DNA of 13,838 bases from Clostridiales bacterium (GCA_021202835.1 JAJQCI010000348.1:1-13838), one strand, 5' to 3'. Positions 1 through 7,973 are shown, counted from the stretch's first letter. Notes: a model not told the origin generated them from the letters alone. Numbers and translations: made by a program.

Positions 1-7
1 GTCAATT

Positions 8-1795
8 TTACTCCTCCTTAATGTTAATGGCAAGTCCCAGCTCGTCAAGCTGCTTCTGATCTACTATGTTGGGGGCGTCTGTCAGGAGACAGGAGGCGTC
101 CTTTACCTTGGGGAAGGCTATAACGTCTCTTATGCTGTCGGCTCCTGTCATAAGCATAATCATTCTGTCAAGGCCGAAAGCAAGTCCTCCGTGAGGGGGC
201 GCACCGAACTTAAAGGCGTCAAGAAGGAAGCCGAAGCGCTCCTGAGCGTCTTCTTCGGAGAAGCCCAGACACTTAAACATAGTGTTCTGAACGTCTCTGG
301 AATGAATTCTTATAGAACCGCCGCCAAGCTCACAGCCGTTTAAAACCATATCATAGGCCTTTGCCCTTACGTTTTGAGGCTCTGTTTCAAGCTTGTCAAG
401 GTCTTCATCCATAGGAGAGGTGAAGGGGTGGTGCATAGCCACATAGCGCTGTTCTTCTTCGGAATATTCGAAAAGTGGGAATTCCGTAACCCAAAGGAAT
501 TTATATTCATTATTGTTAAGCAGGCCGTTTTTCTCTGCCACGTCAAGGCGGAGAGCACCCAAAGCGTCCCAAACGACTTTGTTTTTGTCTGCGCAGATAA
601 GAATAAGGTCGCCGGCCTTTGCGCCCACGTAATCGGCTATTTCCTTAATTTGGTCTTCTGTAAAGAATTTAGAGATAGTTGTTTTAAAGCCGTTTTCCTG
701 TACGTTTATCCATGCGAGGCCCTTTGCGCCGTAGGTTTTGGCTACGTCAACAAGAGCGTCTATTTTCTTTCTCGGAAGTGAGCCGCAGCCCTCGGCAACT
801 ATACATCTTACCGAGCCGCCGGCCTCTATTGCTCCCTTGAAAACCATAAAGTCTGTATCTTTAACAAGAGGGGTTATGTCCTGAAGCTCCATACCGAAGC
901 GGATGTCGGGCTTGTCTGAGCCGAAGCGGTCCATAGCTTCCTTCCAGGGCATACGAATGAAGGGGGTTTCAAGGTCGATTCCCTTTATTTCCTTAAAGAC
1001 TCTCTTTATAAGTCTTTCGTTAAGGCTCATAACGTCCTCGGCTTCAACGAAGCTTAATTCCATATCAATCTGAGTGAACTCGGGCTGTCTGTCGGCACGA
1101 AGGTCTTCATCTCTGAAACACTTAACAATCTGGAAATATTTGTCAAAACCCGACACCATAAGAAGCTGTTTGAAAAGCTGGGGTGACTGGGGAAGGGCAT
1201 AGAAATTTCCCGGGTGAACCCTGCTGGGAACAAGATAGTCTCTTGCCCCTTCGGGGGTTGACTTTGTAAGCATGGGCGTCTCTATTTCGATAAAGCCATC
1301 CTCTGTTAAGAAATTTCTTACGGCCTGACAGGTTTTGTGTCTTAAAACAAGGTTCTTAGCTACGTTGGGACGGCGAAGATCCAAATATCTGTATTTTAAG
1401 CGGAGCTCGGTGCTTACGTTTACGCTTTCTTCAATCTGGAAGGGAGGCGTTTCAGACTCGTTTAAAATACGAATAACGTCTGCGGAAATTTCAACCTTTC
1501 CTGTTTTCATTTTTTTGTTAATATTGTTTTCCGTTCTTAAATTAACGGTTCCGAATATGGCGAGAACATATTCGCCTTTTATTTCCTTTGTTTTGGCAAT
1601 TATATCGGCCGAGCTGTTTTCGTCGACAACCGCCTGAACTATACCTGTTCTGTCTCTTAAAAGTATGAACGTAAAGGGGCCCATTTCTCTTTTTCTCTGA
1701 ACCCAGCCCATAACCGTAACCTTCTGACCTGCGAGAGCTTCCGTTACCTCTCCGCAGTATGCTGTTCTTTTAATGCCCTGCATTAATTCCGCCAT
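8..1795 (-). CDS. aspS: Aspartyl-tRNA synthetase (AspRS), bacterial type
   Basis: Cytosolic class IIb synthetase that charges tRNA-Asp with aspartate using ATP. The 595-residue length is normal for the bacterial form, which carries a GAD insertion. Visible in order: N-terminal OB-fold anticodon-binding domain (about 15-110, with GWVQRKRE at 30-37), start of the catalytic core with YRYLDLRRP at 136-143, the QSPQLFKQ segment at 203-210, motif 2 (FRDEDLRADRQPEF, 227-240), GAD insertion (about 290-420), and motif 3 (GLAFGLDRMIML, 537-548). At the OB-fold position where non-discriminating AspRS often has His, this protein has Met38, so that hint of tRNA-Asn mischarging is absent; this alone does not settle specificity. 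The start ATG lies only 1 base beyond the hisS stop, and its GGAG ribosome binding site sits inside the last hisS codons, so the two are probably translationally coupled. Last visible gene of the rel-to-aspS unit. Confidence 0.97.
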   Translation of the reverse strand: MAELMQGIKRTAYCGEVTEALAGQKVTVMGWVQRKREMGPFTFILLRDRTGIVQAVVDENSSADIIAKTKEIKGEYVLAIFGTVNLRTENNINKKMKTGKVEISADVIRILNESETPPFQIEESVNVSTELRLKYRYLDLRRPNVAKNLVLRHKTCQAVRNFLTEDGFIEIETPMLTKSTPEGARDYLVPSRVHPGNFYALPQSPQLFKQLLMVSGFDKYFQIVKCFRDEDLRADRQPEFTQIDMELSFVEAEDVMSLNERLIKRVFKEIKGIDLETPFIRMPWKEAMDRFGSDKPDIRFGMELQDITPLVKDTDFMVFKGAIEAGGSVRCIVAEGCGSLPRKKIDALVDVAKTYGAKGLAWINVQENGFKTTISKFFTEDQIKEIADYVGAKAGDLILICADKNKVVWDALGALRLDVAEKNGLLNNNEYKFLWVTEFPLFEYSEEEQRYVAMHHPFTSPMDEDLDKLETEPQNVRAKAYDMVLNGCELGGGSIRIHSRDVQNTMFKCLGFSEEDAQERFGFLLDAFKFGAPPHGGLAFGLDRMIMLMTGADSIRDVIAFPKVKDASCLLTDAPNIVDQKQLDELGLAINIKEE

Positions 1796-1796
1796 T

Positions 1797-3119
1797 TTAT
1801 TTATCTCCTTTTATTATTTCAGCCGCACCGGCTACAGAAACCGTCTGCTGCTCACCCGTATTCATATTTTTAAGGGCGGCGGCGTTTTCTTTAACCTCGT
1901 TTTCGCCTATTATCAAAACATAGGGAATACCGCTGCGGTTTGCATATTTCATCTTCTGTTTCATACCCTTTCCGCCGTAATAAATGTCGGAGGGTATACC
2001 GCTTTCTCTCAAAAGGCCCGCCGCCTTAACGGCAAACTCCGCACAGCCTTCGTCCATAGGAAGAACGAGAGCCTTAACGAGAGATTTTGACTCTGATTTA
2101 ATAATTTTGTTTTCCTTAAGCTGTGAAAAAAGCCTTGTTAAGCCTATTGAAACGCCTACACCGGGCAGCCTCTGCTTTGTGTAATATTCCGCCAGGTTTT
2201 CATATCTTCCGCCGCTGCAGACACTTCCAAGTGAGGGGTAGTCGTTAAGCATTGTTTCGTAAACAGTGCCTGTGTAATAGTCAAGACCTCTTGCTATTGT
2301 AAGCTCGATTTGGAAGGCCTCCTCTTCAACTCCGAACATTCGAAGATATTCGCAGACCTTCTCCAGTTCGGAAATTCCCTCGAAATATTTTTCGTTTTCT
2401 ATGCCTATGGCTTTAAGCTTTGTGATTTTTTCGACGTTTGTGCCTTTTGTGGCCACAAAGTCCATTATTTTGTCTGTGGCCTCGCTGCTTGCGCCCAGCT
2501 TTAAAAGCTCTTCTCTTACGTTCTGTTCGCCTATTTTTTCGATTTTATCGATTATTCTTAAAACGTCGGCTGTTTTGTCGTTAAGGCCTATGGCTTCGAA
2601 AAAGCCGTTTAAAATTTTTCTGTTGTTAAGCTTAATCGTAAAGCCGCCTATATTGAGCTTTTTGAAAACATTGTAAATAACCGCCGGCATCTCGGCGTCA
2701 TAAGCAAGGTCAAGAGTTTCGTTTCCTATTATGTCAATGTCGCACTGGTAAAACTCTCTGAACCTGCCCTTTTGGGGGCGTTCTCCTCTGAAAACCTTTC
2801 CTATTTGGTAGCGCTTAAAGGGGAAAACCAAGGCGTTTGAGTGCTGAGCCACATATCTTGCCAAGGGAACGGTTAAGTCAAAGCGGAGAGACAGGTCATT
2901 GTCACCCTTGTTAAAGCGGTAGATCTGCTTTTCCGTTTCGCCGCCGGCCTTCGCCAGAAGCACCTCCGAATATTCTATAGTGGGGGTGTCAAGAGGGAGA
3001 AAGCCGAAGCTTTCATAGACCTCTCTTATTGTGTCTTTTATTTTGTTAAAAAGAATTTGATCCTCGGGCAGAAGCTCCATAAAGCCCGGCAGGATTTTGG
3101 GTGTTACCTTGTTGTTCAT
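1797..3119 (-). CDS. hisS: Histidyl-tRNA synthetase (HisRS), archaeal/eukaryote-like type
   Basis: Class IIa synthetase that charges tRNA-His in the cytosol. The 440 residues hold the catalytic core (about 1-335) and a C-terminal anticodon-binding domain (about 347-435). Diagnostic motifs are LSLRFDLTVPLARY (77-89), the motif 2 region RGERPQKGRFREFYQ (111-125), the HisRS signature ARGLDYYTGTVYE (276-288) with Arg277, GGRYENLAEYY (303-313), and motif 3 around PGVGVSIGLTRLF (319-331). The wording LRFDLTVP and REFYQCDIDIIG, and the NRKILNGFF and IIDKIEKIG segments, match the archaeal/eukaryotic form rather than the E. coli form, which has LRPEGTAG and RQFHQ. Its ATG is preceded by TCCTCCT read in reverse (3124-3130), a strong ribosome binding site that overlaps the hemZ stop. 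One base separates it from aspS. The assignment is secure; the clade call is from motif memory. Confidence 0.97.
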   Translation of the reverse strand: MNNKVTPKILPGFMELLPEDQILFNKIKDTIREVYESFGFLPLDTPTIEYSEVLLAKAGGETEKQIYRFNKGDNDLSLRFDLTVPLARYVAQHSNALVFPFKRYQIGKVFRGERPQKGRFREFYQCDIDIIGNETLDLAYDAEMPAVIYNVFKKLNIGGFTIKLNNRKILNGFFEAIGLNDKTADVLRIIDKIEKIGEQNVREELLKLGASSEATDKIMDFVATKGTNVEKITKLKAIGIENEKYFEGISELEKVCEYLRMFGVEEEAFQIELTIARGLDYYTGTVYETMLNDYPSLGSVCSGGRYENLAEYYTKQRLPGVGVSIGLTRLFSQLKENKIIKSESKSLVKALVLPMDEGCAEFAVKAAGLLRESGIPSDIYYGGKGMKQKMKYANRSGIPYVLIIGENEVKENAAALKNMNTGEQQTVSVAGAAEIIKGDK

Positions 3120-3128
3120 ATAGTCCTC

Positions 3129-4298
3129 CTAGGCCCAGTTAAGGCCCTTTTTCTTTCTGTCAATCATTTCATCGATTCTCGTTATATAGTCATCAACGCT
3201 TTTTACGTTGAAAATTCGTTCTATTTTATTAAGCCTTTTGTCAACTGTTTTTGTTGAACCGCCACAGCCCAAAGCCGCTATTGTCTGTGTTTCTTCCATA
3301 ATTTGTATGTTGTATATACATTCATGGTTCGGCTTGCAGTAGCTTACGTTTTCGAAATTGCCCACCATATTTTTTTGGCGGTACATATAATAGGGGCTTA
3401 AGCCCATTTCTGCCGTATATTTTGCGGAAAGCCCAAGAAGCCTGTCCATAAGGTCAAAATCCGCAAGACTGTAGCTTTCCAGAGTTTCCTTAAGGCGTGA
3501 AGCCCTTTTTACCGCAAGGGTGTGAACAGTCAGGCTTTCGGGGGAAAGCTTCTTCATTCCCTCAAAGGTGTTTATAACATCCTCTTCACCTTCGCCGGGC
3601 AGGCCCAAAATTATGTCACAGTTTATGTGGCCTATTCCTATATCCCGTGCCAGCTCGAAAGCCTTGTAAAAGTCGGCGGTTTTGTGTTCTCTGCCTATAA
3701 GCTCCAGTGTTTTGTCGTTTAGGGTTTGAGGGTTTACTGAAATTCTGTCTATGCCGTGGGCTTTTATTATGTTGAGCTTTTCTCTTGTGATTGTGTCCGG
3801 GCGGCCGGCTTCAACGGTAAACTCCGAGGGTGTGTTAAAATTTTTTTCCACAGCCGAAAGAAGCCTTTCGAGACGGGCTTCGTCAAGTGAGGTAGGGGTT
3901 CCGCCGCCTATATATATTGATTCTACGGGGGTGTCTTTTAAATTTCTTCCGCAGAACTCAATCTCCTTTTCCAGCGCATCAAGATAGCCGTCGATTTTGT
4001 TTTTGTATTTATCCAGCGGATATGACGTAAACGAGCAGTATAGACAGCGTGTAGGACAGAAGGGTATACCTATGTAAAGGCTTACGCTTTTAGGGTCGCT
4101 GCCCTTAAGAAGTCTTTCTTCACGGTTTGAGACATTTATGCATAAATTTATTTTATCATCCCTTACGAAATATTCTTCGCCCAGAATTTTCCTGATTTCC
4201 TCCTCGGAACGGCCCTCACCCTTAAGCTTTGAAACAAGCTTGGCAGGCCTTACACCGGTTAAAGCGCCCCATGGCAGAGAAATTTTATAATAATCCAT
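3129..4298 (-). CDS. hemZ: HemZ, radical SAM coproporphyrinogen III dehydrogenase family, main (C-terminal) part in a shifted frame
   Basis: Radical SAM protein of the oxygen-independent coproporphyrinogen oxidase-like group. The 389 residues from the first ATG of this frame contain LPWGALTGVRPAKL (8-21), the family hallmark, then the Fe-S motif CPTRCLYCSF with C81, C85 and C88, then IGGGTPTSLDE. A fourth Cys after the triad, present in E. coli HemN, is Phe here, as in HemZ and HemW. The ATG at 4298 is not a convincing real start: no Shine-Dalgarno sequence precedes it, and family similarity continues upstream in this frame (KKLKLSLFNIL) as far as a run of seven A at 4327-4333. The missing N-terminal domain lies in the other frame at 4259-4549. 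Joined there, the protein would be about 473 residues, close to the usual HemZ size of about 480-500. Whether it makes haem precursors here is inferred from B. subtilis HemZ; the rest of the pathway is not in the window. Confidence 0.88.
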   Translation of the reverse strand: MDYYKISLPWGALTGVRPAKLVSKLKGEGRSEEEIRKILGEEYFVRDDKINLCINVSNREERLLKGSDPKSVSLYIGIPFCPTRCLYCSFTSYPLDKYKNKIDGYLDALEKEIEFCGRNLKDTPVESIYIGGGTPTSLDEARLERLLSAVEKNFNTPSEFTVEAGRPDTITREKLNIIKAHGIDRISVNPQTLNDKTLELIGREHKTADFYKAFELARDIGIGHINCDIILGLPGEGEEDVINTFEGMKKLSPESLTVHTLAVKRASRLKETLESYSLADFDLMDRLLGLSAKYTAEMGLSPYYMYRQKNMVGNFENVSYCKPNHECIYNIQIMEETQTIAALGCGGSTKTVDKRLNKIERIFNVKSVDDYITRIDEMIDRKKKGLNWA

Positions 4299-4549
4299 AA
4301 GAATATTAAAAAGAGACAGCTTAAGCTTTTTTTAATATACGCCTTTTCTGTGGGAAGGGGGCTTTCGCCTGAGCTTATTTTTTGCCCCTTTAAAATGAGG
4401 GCAGTATATATTTTATTTTCGGAAACAGAGGATATAATACAGTTTTCGGAAAGCTCTTCGATTTTTGTGTATACGCTGTTGGGATAGAAAAGCTGTAAAA
4501 TCGATATTATATCGTCGGCAAAGCTGTGTCCTGTTATAAAATAATCCAT
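4259..4549 (-). pseudogene. hemZ: HemZ N-terminal domain, frame-disconnected from the rest of hemZ
   Basis: This 96-residue frame begins MDYFITGHSFADDII, which resembles the start of full-length HemZ proteins (a short beta strand, then a Gly-His and an acidic helix). It has a modest ribosome binding site (AAAGG at 4559-4563, 9 bases from ATG). Similarity to HemZ is plausible through residue 74 (EKAYIKK). After the run of seven A it becomes a hydrophobic tail (SLSCLFLIFLWIII) that is best read as out-of-frame translation, since the alternative frame over the same bases gives the expected family sequence. The two frames overlap from 4333 down to 4259. This could be a true single-base indel mutation, an assembly or sequencing error, or productive slippage at the A run. 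The coding integrity of both halves argues against old decay. Confidence 0.75.
4327..4333 (-). other. hemZ: A7 homopolymer at the hemZ frame junction (candidate slippage site or indel)
   Basis: On the minus strand the sequence is ATT AAAAAAA GCTT, read AAA AAA AGC in the upstream frame. Adding one A, or a -1 slip of the Lys-tRNA on AAA, joins the N-terminal frame to the radical SAM frame as KKKLKLSLFNIL. The downstream frame has a TAA immediately before the run, so the shift cannot occur earlier than this. An SD-like AAAAGG lies about 9 bases upstream, a spacing reminiscent of the stimulator in dnaX -1 frameshifting. The site is not a canonical X XXY YYZ heptamer, because the base before the AAA AAA codons is T. 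Seen directly: the run, the stop and the frames. Inferred: any function. Confidence 0.6.
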
Positions 4550-4591
4550 AATAATTTTCCTTTCGCAGCGGTTCGGCCAAGACCTGCTGTT

Positions 4592-5215
4592 TTATAAGTA
4601 GGGATTGTATCTCTTTTCGGCGGCTATTGTCGTTTTGGGGCCGTGACCGGGATAAACCACGGTTTCGTCCGGCAGAATCATAACCCTTGTTTTAAGGGCG
4701 TTTATAAGCGTTTTGTAGCCGCCCCCGGGAAAGTCGGTTCTGCCTATTGACATAGCGAAAAGAGAATCGCCGCTTATAAGCAGGTTTTGAGCCTCGAAAT
4801 AAAGGCAGATTCCGCCCTGAGTATGACCGGGAGTGTAAATTGTTTTAAATTTAAGCTTTCCGAAGGAGAATTCTTCATTGTCGTCAAGAACTCTGTCGGC
4901 TTTCAGCCTAAAATCGGGGTCGCCGAAAATAAGGCCCAAATTAAGGTTGGGGTCTTCAAGAACAGGGGCTTCGTCTCTTCCGCAGACAAGGGGAGCTCCT
5001 GTTATGTTTTTAACGGCCGAAACACCGCCTATGTGGTCATAATGGGCGTGGGTTAAAACAACGGCTTTAACGTTTATGCCCTCAGATTTTATAAAATCGG
5101 TAAGCTCCGGCATATCCGCCCCGGGATCCACAACAATGGCTTCTTTTGTTTCTCTGCAGATTATAACATAGCAGTTTTCTTCCATTTCCGGTGTTACAAA
5201 GGTTTTAAGTCTCAT
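4592..5215 (-). CDS. Metallo-beta-lactamase-fold hydrolase, glyoxalase II-like (YqgX/YcbL type)
   Basis: Cytosolic metal-dependent hydrolase of 207 residues with a single MBL domain. Metal ligands are all visible: HAHYDH at 56-61, H131 (TPGHTQGG), D150 (ISGDSLF) and H191 (YPGHGPKT). SIGRTDFPGG (156-165) is typical of the short glyoxalase II-like proteins, which lack the C-terminal substrate domain of GloB, so thioester hydrolysis (for example S-lactoylglutathione-like substrates) is possible but the true substrate is unknown. Its ATG overlaps the dtd stop as ATGA (5212-5215) and is preceded by GGGAGGA (5221-5227), so it is translated together with dtd. The gene order rel, dtd, MBL hydrolase, hemZ recurs in Clostridia. 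No signal peptide is seen. Confidence 0.93.
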   Translation of the reverse strand: MRLKTFVTPEMEENCYVIICRETKEAIVVDPGADMPELTDFIKSEGINVKAVVLTHAHYDHIGGVSAVKNITGAPLVCGRDEAPVLEDPNLNLGLIFGDPDFRLKADRVLDDNEEFSFGKLKFKTIYTPGHTQGGICLYFEAQNLLISGDSLFAMSIGRTDFPGGGYKTLINALKTRVMILPDETVVYPGHGPKTTIAAEKRYNPYL

Positions 5216-5673
5216 TTCTTTCCTCCCATAAGCTCGTCGCTGTCAAGTATAATCGTAATAGGGCCGTCGTTTAAAAGCTCAATCTGCATATCCGCCCCGA
5301 AAACACCTGTTTCCGTGTTGGGAAAGGAGCTTTTTAAAAGCCCGGTGAATTCTTCGAAGCCCTGTTTTGCCTTCGCAGGCTTTGCGCCGGCGGCAAAGTC
5401 GGGGCGCCTGCCGTGGCGGCAGTTTGAATAAAGCGTAAAGTTGGGAACGGCCAAAATTCCTCCGTTTATATCCCTTACCGATAAATTCATTTTGCCGTTT
5501 TCGTCTTCGAAAATTCGGAGGTTTGTTATTTTGTCAATCATTTTGTCGAAAACGGCTCTGCCGTCGCCGGTGTTAATGCCTATAAGGGCAAGAATTCCGG
5601 CGTTTGTTTTTCCGACGGTTTCGCCGTTTATTTTGACACGTGAATATTTAACTCTCTGCAGAACCGCTCTCAT
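5212..5673 (-). CDS. dtd: D-aminoacyl-tRNA deacylase (DTD)
   Basis: Homodimeric proofreading enzyme that removes D-amino acids (and glycine mischarged on tRNA-Ala) from tRNA, acting in the cytosol after the synthetases. The 153 residues span the whole family. MRAVLQRV opens the protein as usual, and NDGPIT (135-140) is the Gly-cisPro signature that rejects L-aminoacyl substrates. The other signature, normally SQFTL, here reads PNFTL (77-81), followed by the usual RHGRRPDF. The first two positions are therefore non-standard; see findings. The start ATG has GAGGTAA upstream. It lies 15 bases downstream of rel and overlaps the MBL hydrolase gene by 4 bases. Placement next to rel and two synthetases fits a translation-quality operon. 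Confidence 0.95.
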   Translation of the reverse strand: MRAVLQRVKYSRVKINGETVGKTNAGILALIGINTGDGRAVFDKMIDKITNLRIFEDENGKMNLSVRDINGGILAVPNFTLYSNCRHGRRPDFAAGAKPAKAKQGFEEFTGLLKSSFPNTETGVFGADMQIELLNDGPITIILDSDELMGGKK

Positions 5674-5688
5674 ATTATTACCTCTTGC

Positions 5689-7965
5689 TTACGTACTTGT
5701 ACGTTCTATTTCATAAACTCCGTGAATCTGTCTTATTTTCCTGCATATTGTATCAAGCTGGTCTTTGTTTTTAACCATAAAGGCAAGGTCTACAATTGCG
5801 TCGTCCTTTACGACACGAAGGTTGACATTTTTCGTGGCGATTTCCTCCGAGAAGAGAACCTGTAAGATGTTTGAAAGGAAGTCCATGCTGTACATACCCA
5901 CAACCTTGATTTCAACCTGGAAGGCTGCGTTTTCGCTTTTGGGAACGTTCCACTCGGCGTCTATAAGCCTTGACCTTTCCGATTCGCTCAGGTTAATTAT
6001 GTTTATGCAGTCGGTACGGTGGATTGAAACGCCTCTGCCTCGTGTAACAAAGCCTACGATTTCATCACCGGGAACAGGTGAGCAGCACTTGCTGAACCTT
6101 ACGGAAATATCTCCTACGCCCTTAACCACTACGCCGCTTCTGTTTTTATAGTTGGGGTCGGCCTGTTTGGGGCTGTCGCTTGAAACAACGTCTGAAATTT
6201 CATATTTCTTTGTCTTTTCAAGCTCCTTTTTATATTCCTCAACAAGCCTGTTTATAACCTGACCCTCTTTAAGCCCTCCGTGGCCTATTGTGGCACACAT
6301 AGAGTCCCACTCTTTGAAGGCATAGCGGTTTAAAACAATCTTAATTCTTTCAGGACTGCAGAGAGTACTCAGCTCATAGCCCCGTTTTTTGGCTTCTCTT
6401 TCCAAAAGCTCTCTGCCCTTTATGGTGTTTTCTTCTTTGTTTATTCTCTTATACCACTGGTTGATTTTGTTTCTTGCCTGTGAGCTTTTAACAAATTTAA
6501 GCCAGTCTCTTGAAGGCCCTCTTGAATTTTGGCTGGTAACTATTTCAACCCTGTCGCCGTTTTGAAGTTCATATTCAAAGGGGATAATCTTGCCGTTTAC
6601 TCTTGCGCCTACCATAGTGTTTCCTATGGCGGAGTGGATTGAGTAGGCGAAGTCTACCGGGGTTGAGCCTGCCGGGAGAGTTTTCAAGTCGCCGGAGGGG
6701 GTGAATATATATACATTTTCGTTATAGGCGTCAAGGTCGGTTTTAACGGCCTCCATGAATTCGCTGTTGTCGGACATATCGTTCTGCCATTCCAAAATTT
6801 GGTTAAGCCATGAAACTGTGTCCTTGTCTTCGTTTTTGACGTCCGTAAGACCTATCTTATATTTCCAGTGGGCAGCAACGCCGTATTTAGCAACTCTGTG
6901 CATCTCCCATGTTCTTATTTGAACCTCGAAGGGCATACCCTTTTCGTCGAGAACCGTCGTGTGAAGAGAACGGTATTTATTGGGCTTGGGCATACCTATA
7001 TAGTCCTTAAACCTTCCGGGGATGGGTTTATATTTGTCGTGAACAAGCCCCAGAACGTTGTAGCAGTCTTTGACCGAATCCACAATGACCCTTATTGCAA
7101 AAAGGTCGTAAATCTGGTCGATTGTTTTGTTTTGGTTTACCATTTTTTTGTAAATGGAGAAATAATGCTTGGGACGGCCGGTAACCTCACAGTTTATGCC
7201 GGAGTTTTTACAAAGCTCGTCTACGGTTGCCACAATGGCGTCTATATATTTAACCCTTTCAGACTGTTTGGCGTCTACCTTTTCAACAAGGTCGAAATAA
7301 GCGTCGGGCTGAAGATATCTCAGGGATATGTCTTCAAGCTCCGACTTTAACGAAGCAACGCCAAGCCTGTCGGCAAGAGGAGCATATATGCTTAAGGTTT
7401 CCTGAGCTATTTCAACCTGCTTTGCCGGAGGCTGAAACTCCAGAGTTCTCATATTGTGAAGCCTGTCGGCAACCTTTATGAGAATAACTCTCATATCCTT
7501 AGCCATTGAAATAAACATCTTTCTGTAGTTTTCGGCCTGCTGTTCAAGCTTGTCGGAATATTTGATTTTTTTAAGCTTTGTAACTCCGTCAACCAAAAGA
7601 GCCACTTTGGGGCTGAAGAGGTTTTTTATATCCTCTTTTGAATAAACAGTGTTCTCAACAACGTCGTGAAGAAGCCCTGCCGCAATAGACTCCATATCCA
7701 TTTCCATATCTGCCAAAATAAGGGCAACGGAAATAGGGTGAATTATATAAGGCTCACCTGATTTTCTTAACTGGTCCTTATGGGCTTCGAAGGCAATTTC
7801 ATAAGCCTTTTCAACCATTGAAATGTCTTTTGTATAATATTTTTTTATTCTCTCTATAAGCTGCCTGTAAAGCTCCTGGTATGAAAGAGGCGGATCGCCG
7901 TAAGGCATACCTATTTCCCCGACACTTCCGGGAACTTTCTTAATTGATTTTCTGATTTCTGCCAA
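5689..7965 (-). CDS. relA: Rel: bifunctional (p)ppGpp synthetase/hydrolase, with an altered hydrolase motif
   Basis: Stringent-response enzyme that transfers pyrophosphate from ATP to GTP/GDP on starved ribosomes and, in the bifunctional type, hydrolyses (p)ppGpp. Domains, numbered from the TTG start (758 residues): HD hydrolase (about 45-200) with R67, H76, H100-D101, E104, D167 and N171; synthetase (about 250-370) with RPKHYFSIYKKM, D287, RFKD (318-321, the RXKD loop of bifunctional Rel rather than the EXDD of RelA) and E347; TGS (about 416-478); helical region; zinc-finger/RIS segment with SKCCSPVPGD (625-634) and HRTDC; ACT (about 682-755). The second acidic residue of HDxxED is Asn105. 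The start is set at TTG 7965, because the upstream GTG at 7974 overlaps the only Shine-Dalgarno sequence (7974-7978). About 20 residues extend beyond the usual N-terminus. First gene of its unit, with its own promoter. Confidence 0.96.
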   Translation of the reverse strand: MAEIRKSIKKVPGSVGEIGMPYGDPPLSYQELYRQLIERIKKYYTKDISMVEKAYEIAFEAHKDQLRKSGEPYIIHPISVALILADMEMDMESIAAGLLHDVVENTVYSKEDIKNLFSPKVALLVDGVTKLKKIKYSDKLEQQAENYRKMFISMAKDMRVILIKVADRLHNMRTLEFQPPAKQVEIAQETLSIYAPLADRLGVASLKSELEDISLRYLQPDAYFDLVEKVDAKQSERVKYIDAIVATVDELCKNSGINCEVTGRPKHYFSIYKKMVNQNKTIDQIYDLFAIRVIVDSVKDCYNVLGLVHDKYKPIPGRFKDYIGMPKPNKYRSLHTTVLDEKGMPFEVQIRTWEMHRVAKYGVAAHWKYKIGLTDVKNEDKDTVSWLNQILEWQNDMSDNSEFMEAVKTDLDAYNENVYIFTPSGDLKTLPAGSTPVDFAYSIHSAIGNTMVGARVNGKIIPFEYELQNGDRVEIVTSQNSRGPSRDWLKFVKSSQARNKINQWYKRINKEENTIKGRELLEREAKKRGYELSTLCSPERIKIVLNRYAFKEWDSMCATIGHGGLKEGQVINRLVEEYKKELEKTKKYEISDVVSSDSPKQADPNYKNRSGVVVKGVGDISVRFSKCCSPVPGDEIVGFVTRGRGVSIHRTDCINIINLSESERSRLIDAEWNVPKSENAAFQVEIKVVGMYSMDFLSNILQVLFSEEIATKNVNLRVVKDDAIVDLAFMVKNKDQLDTICRKIRQIHGVYEIERTST

Positions 7966-7973
7966 ACTGACCA

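Noticed and set aside
374..781. 135-residue plus-strand open frame
   Set aside because: Antisense to the aspS catalytic core; Cys/Phe-rich composition typical of antisense reading.
1680..1685. Met38 in AspRS as evidence for altered tRNA specificity
   Set aside because: It only shows that the His seen in many non-discriminating enzymes is absent; specificity cannot be decided without other positions and the presence or absence of GatCAB and AsnRS.
5765..6151. 128-residue plus-strand open frame
   Set aside because: Antisense to the rel zinc-finger and ACT regions, which are clearly coding.
6868..7350. 160-residue plus-strand open frame
   Set aside because: Lies wholly opposite conserved rel coding sequence (synthetase region), with no ribosome binding site and no recognisable family; the shadow of a real gene.
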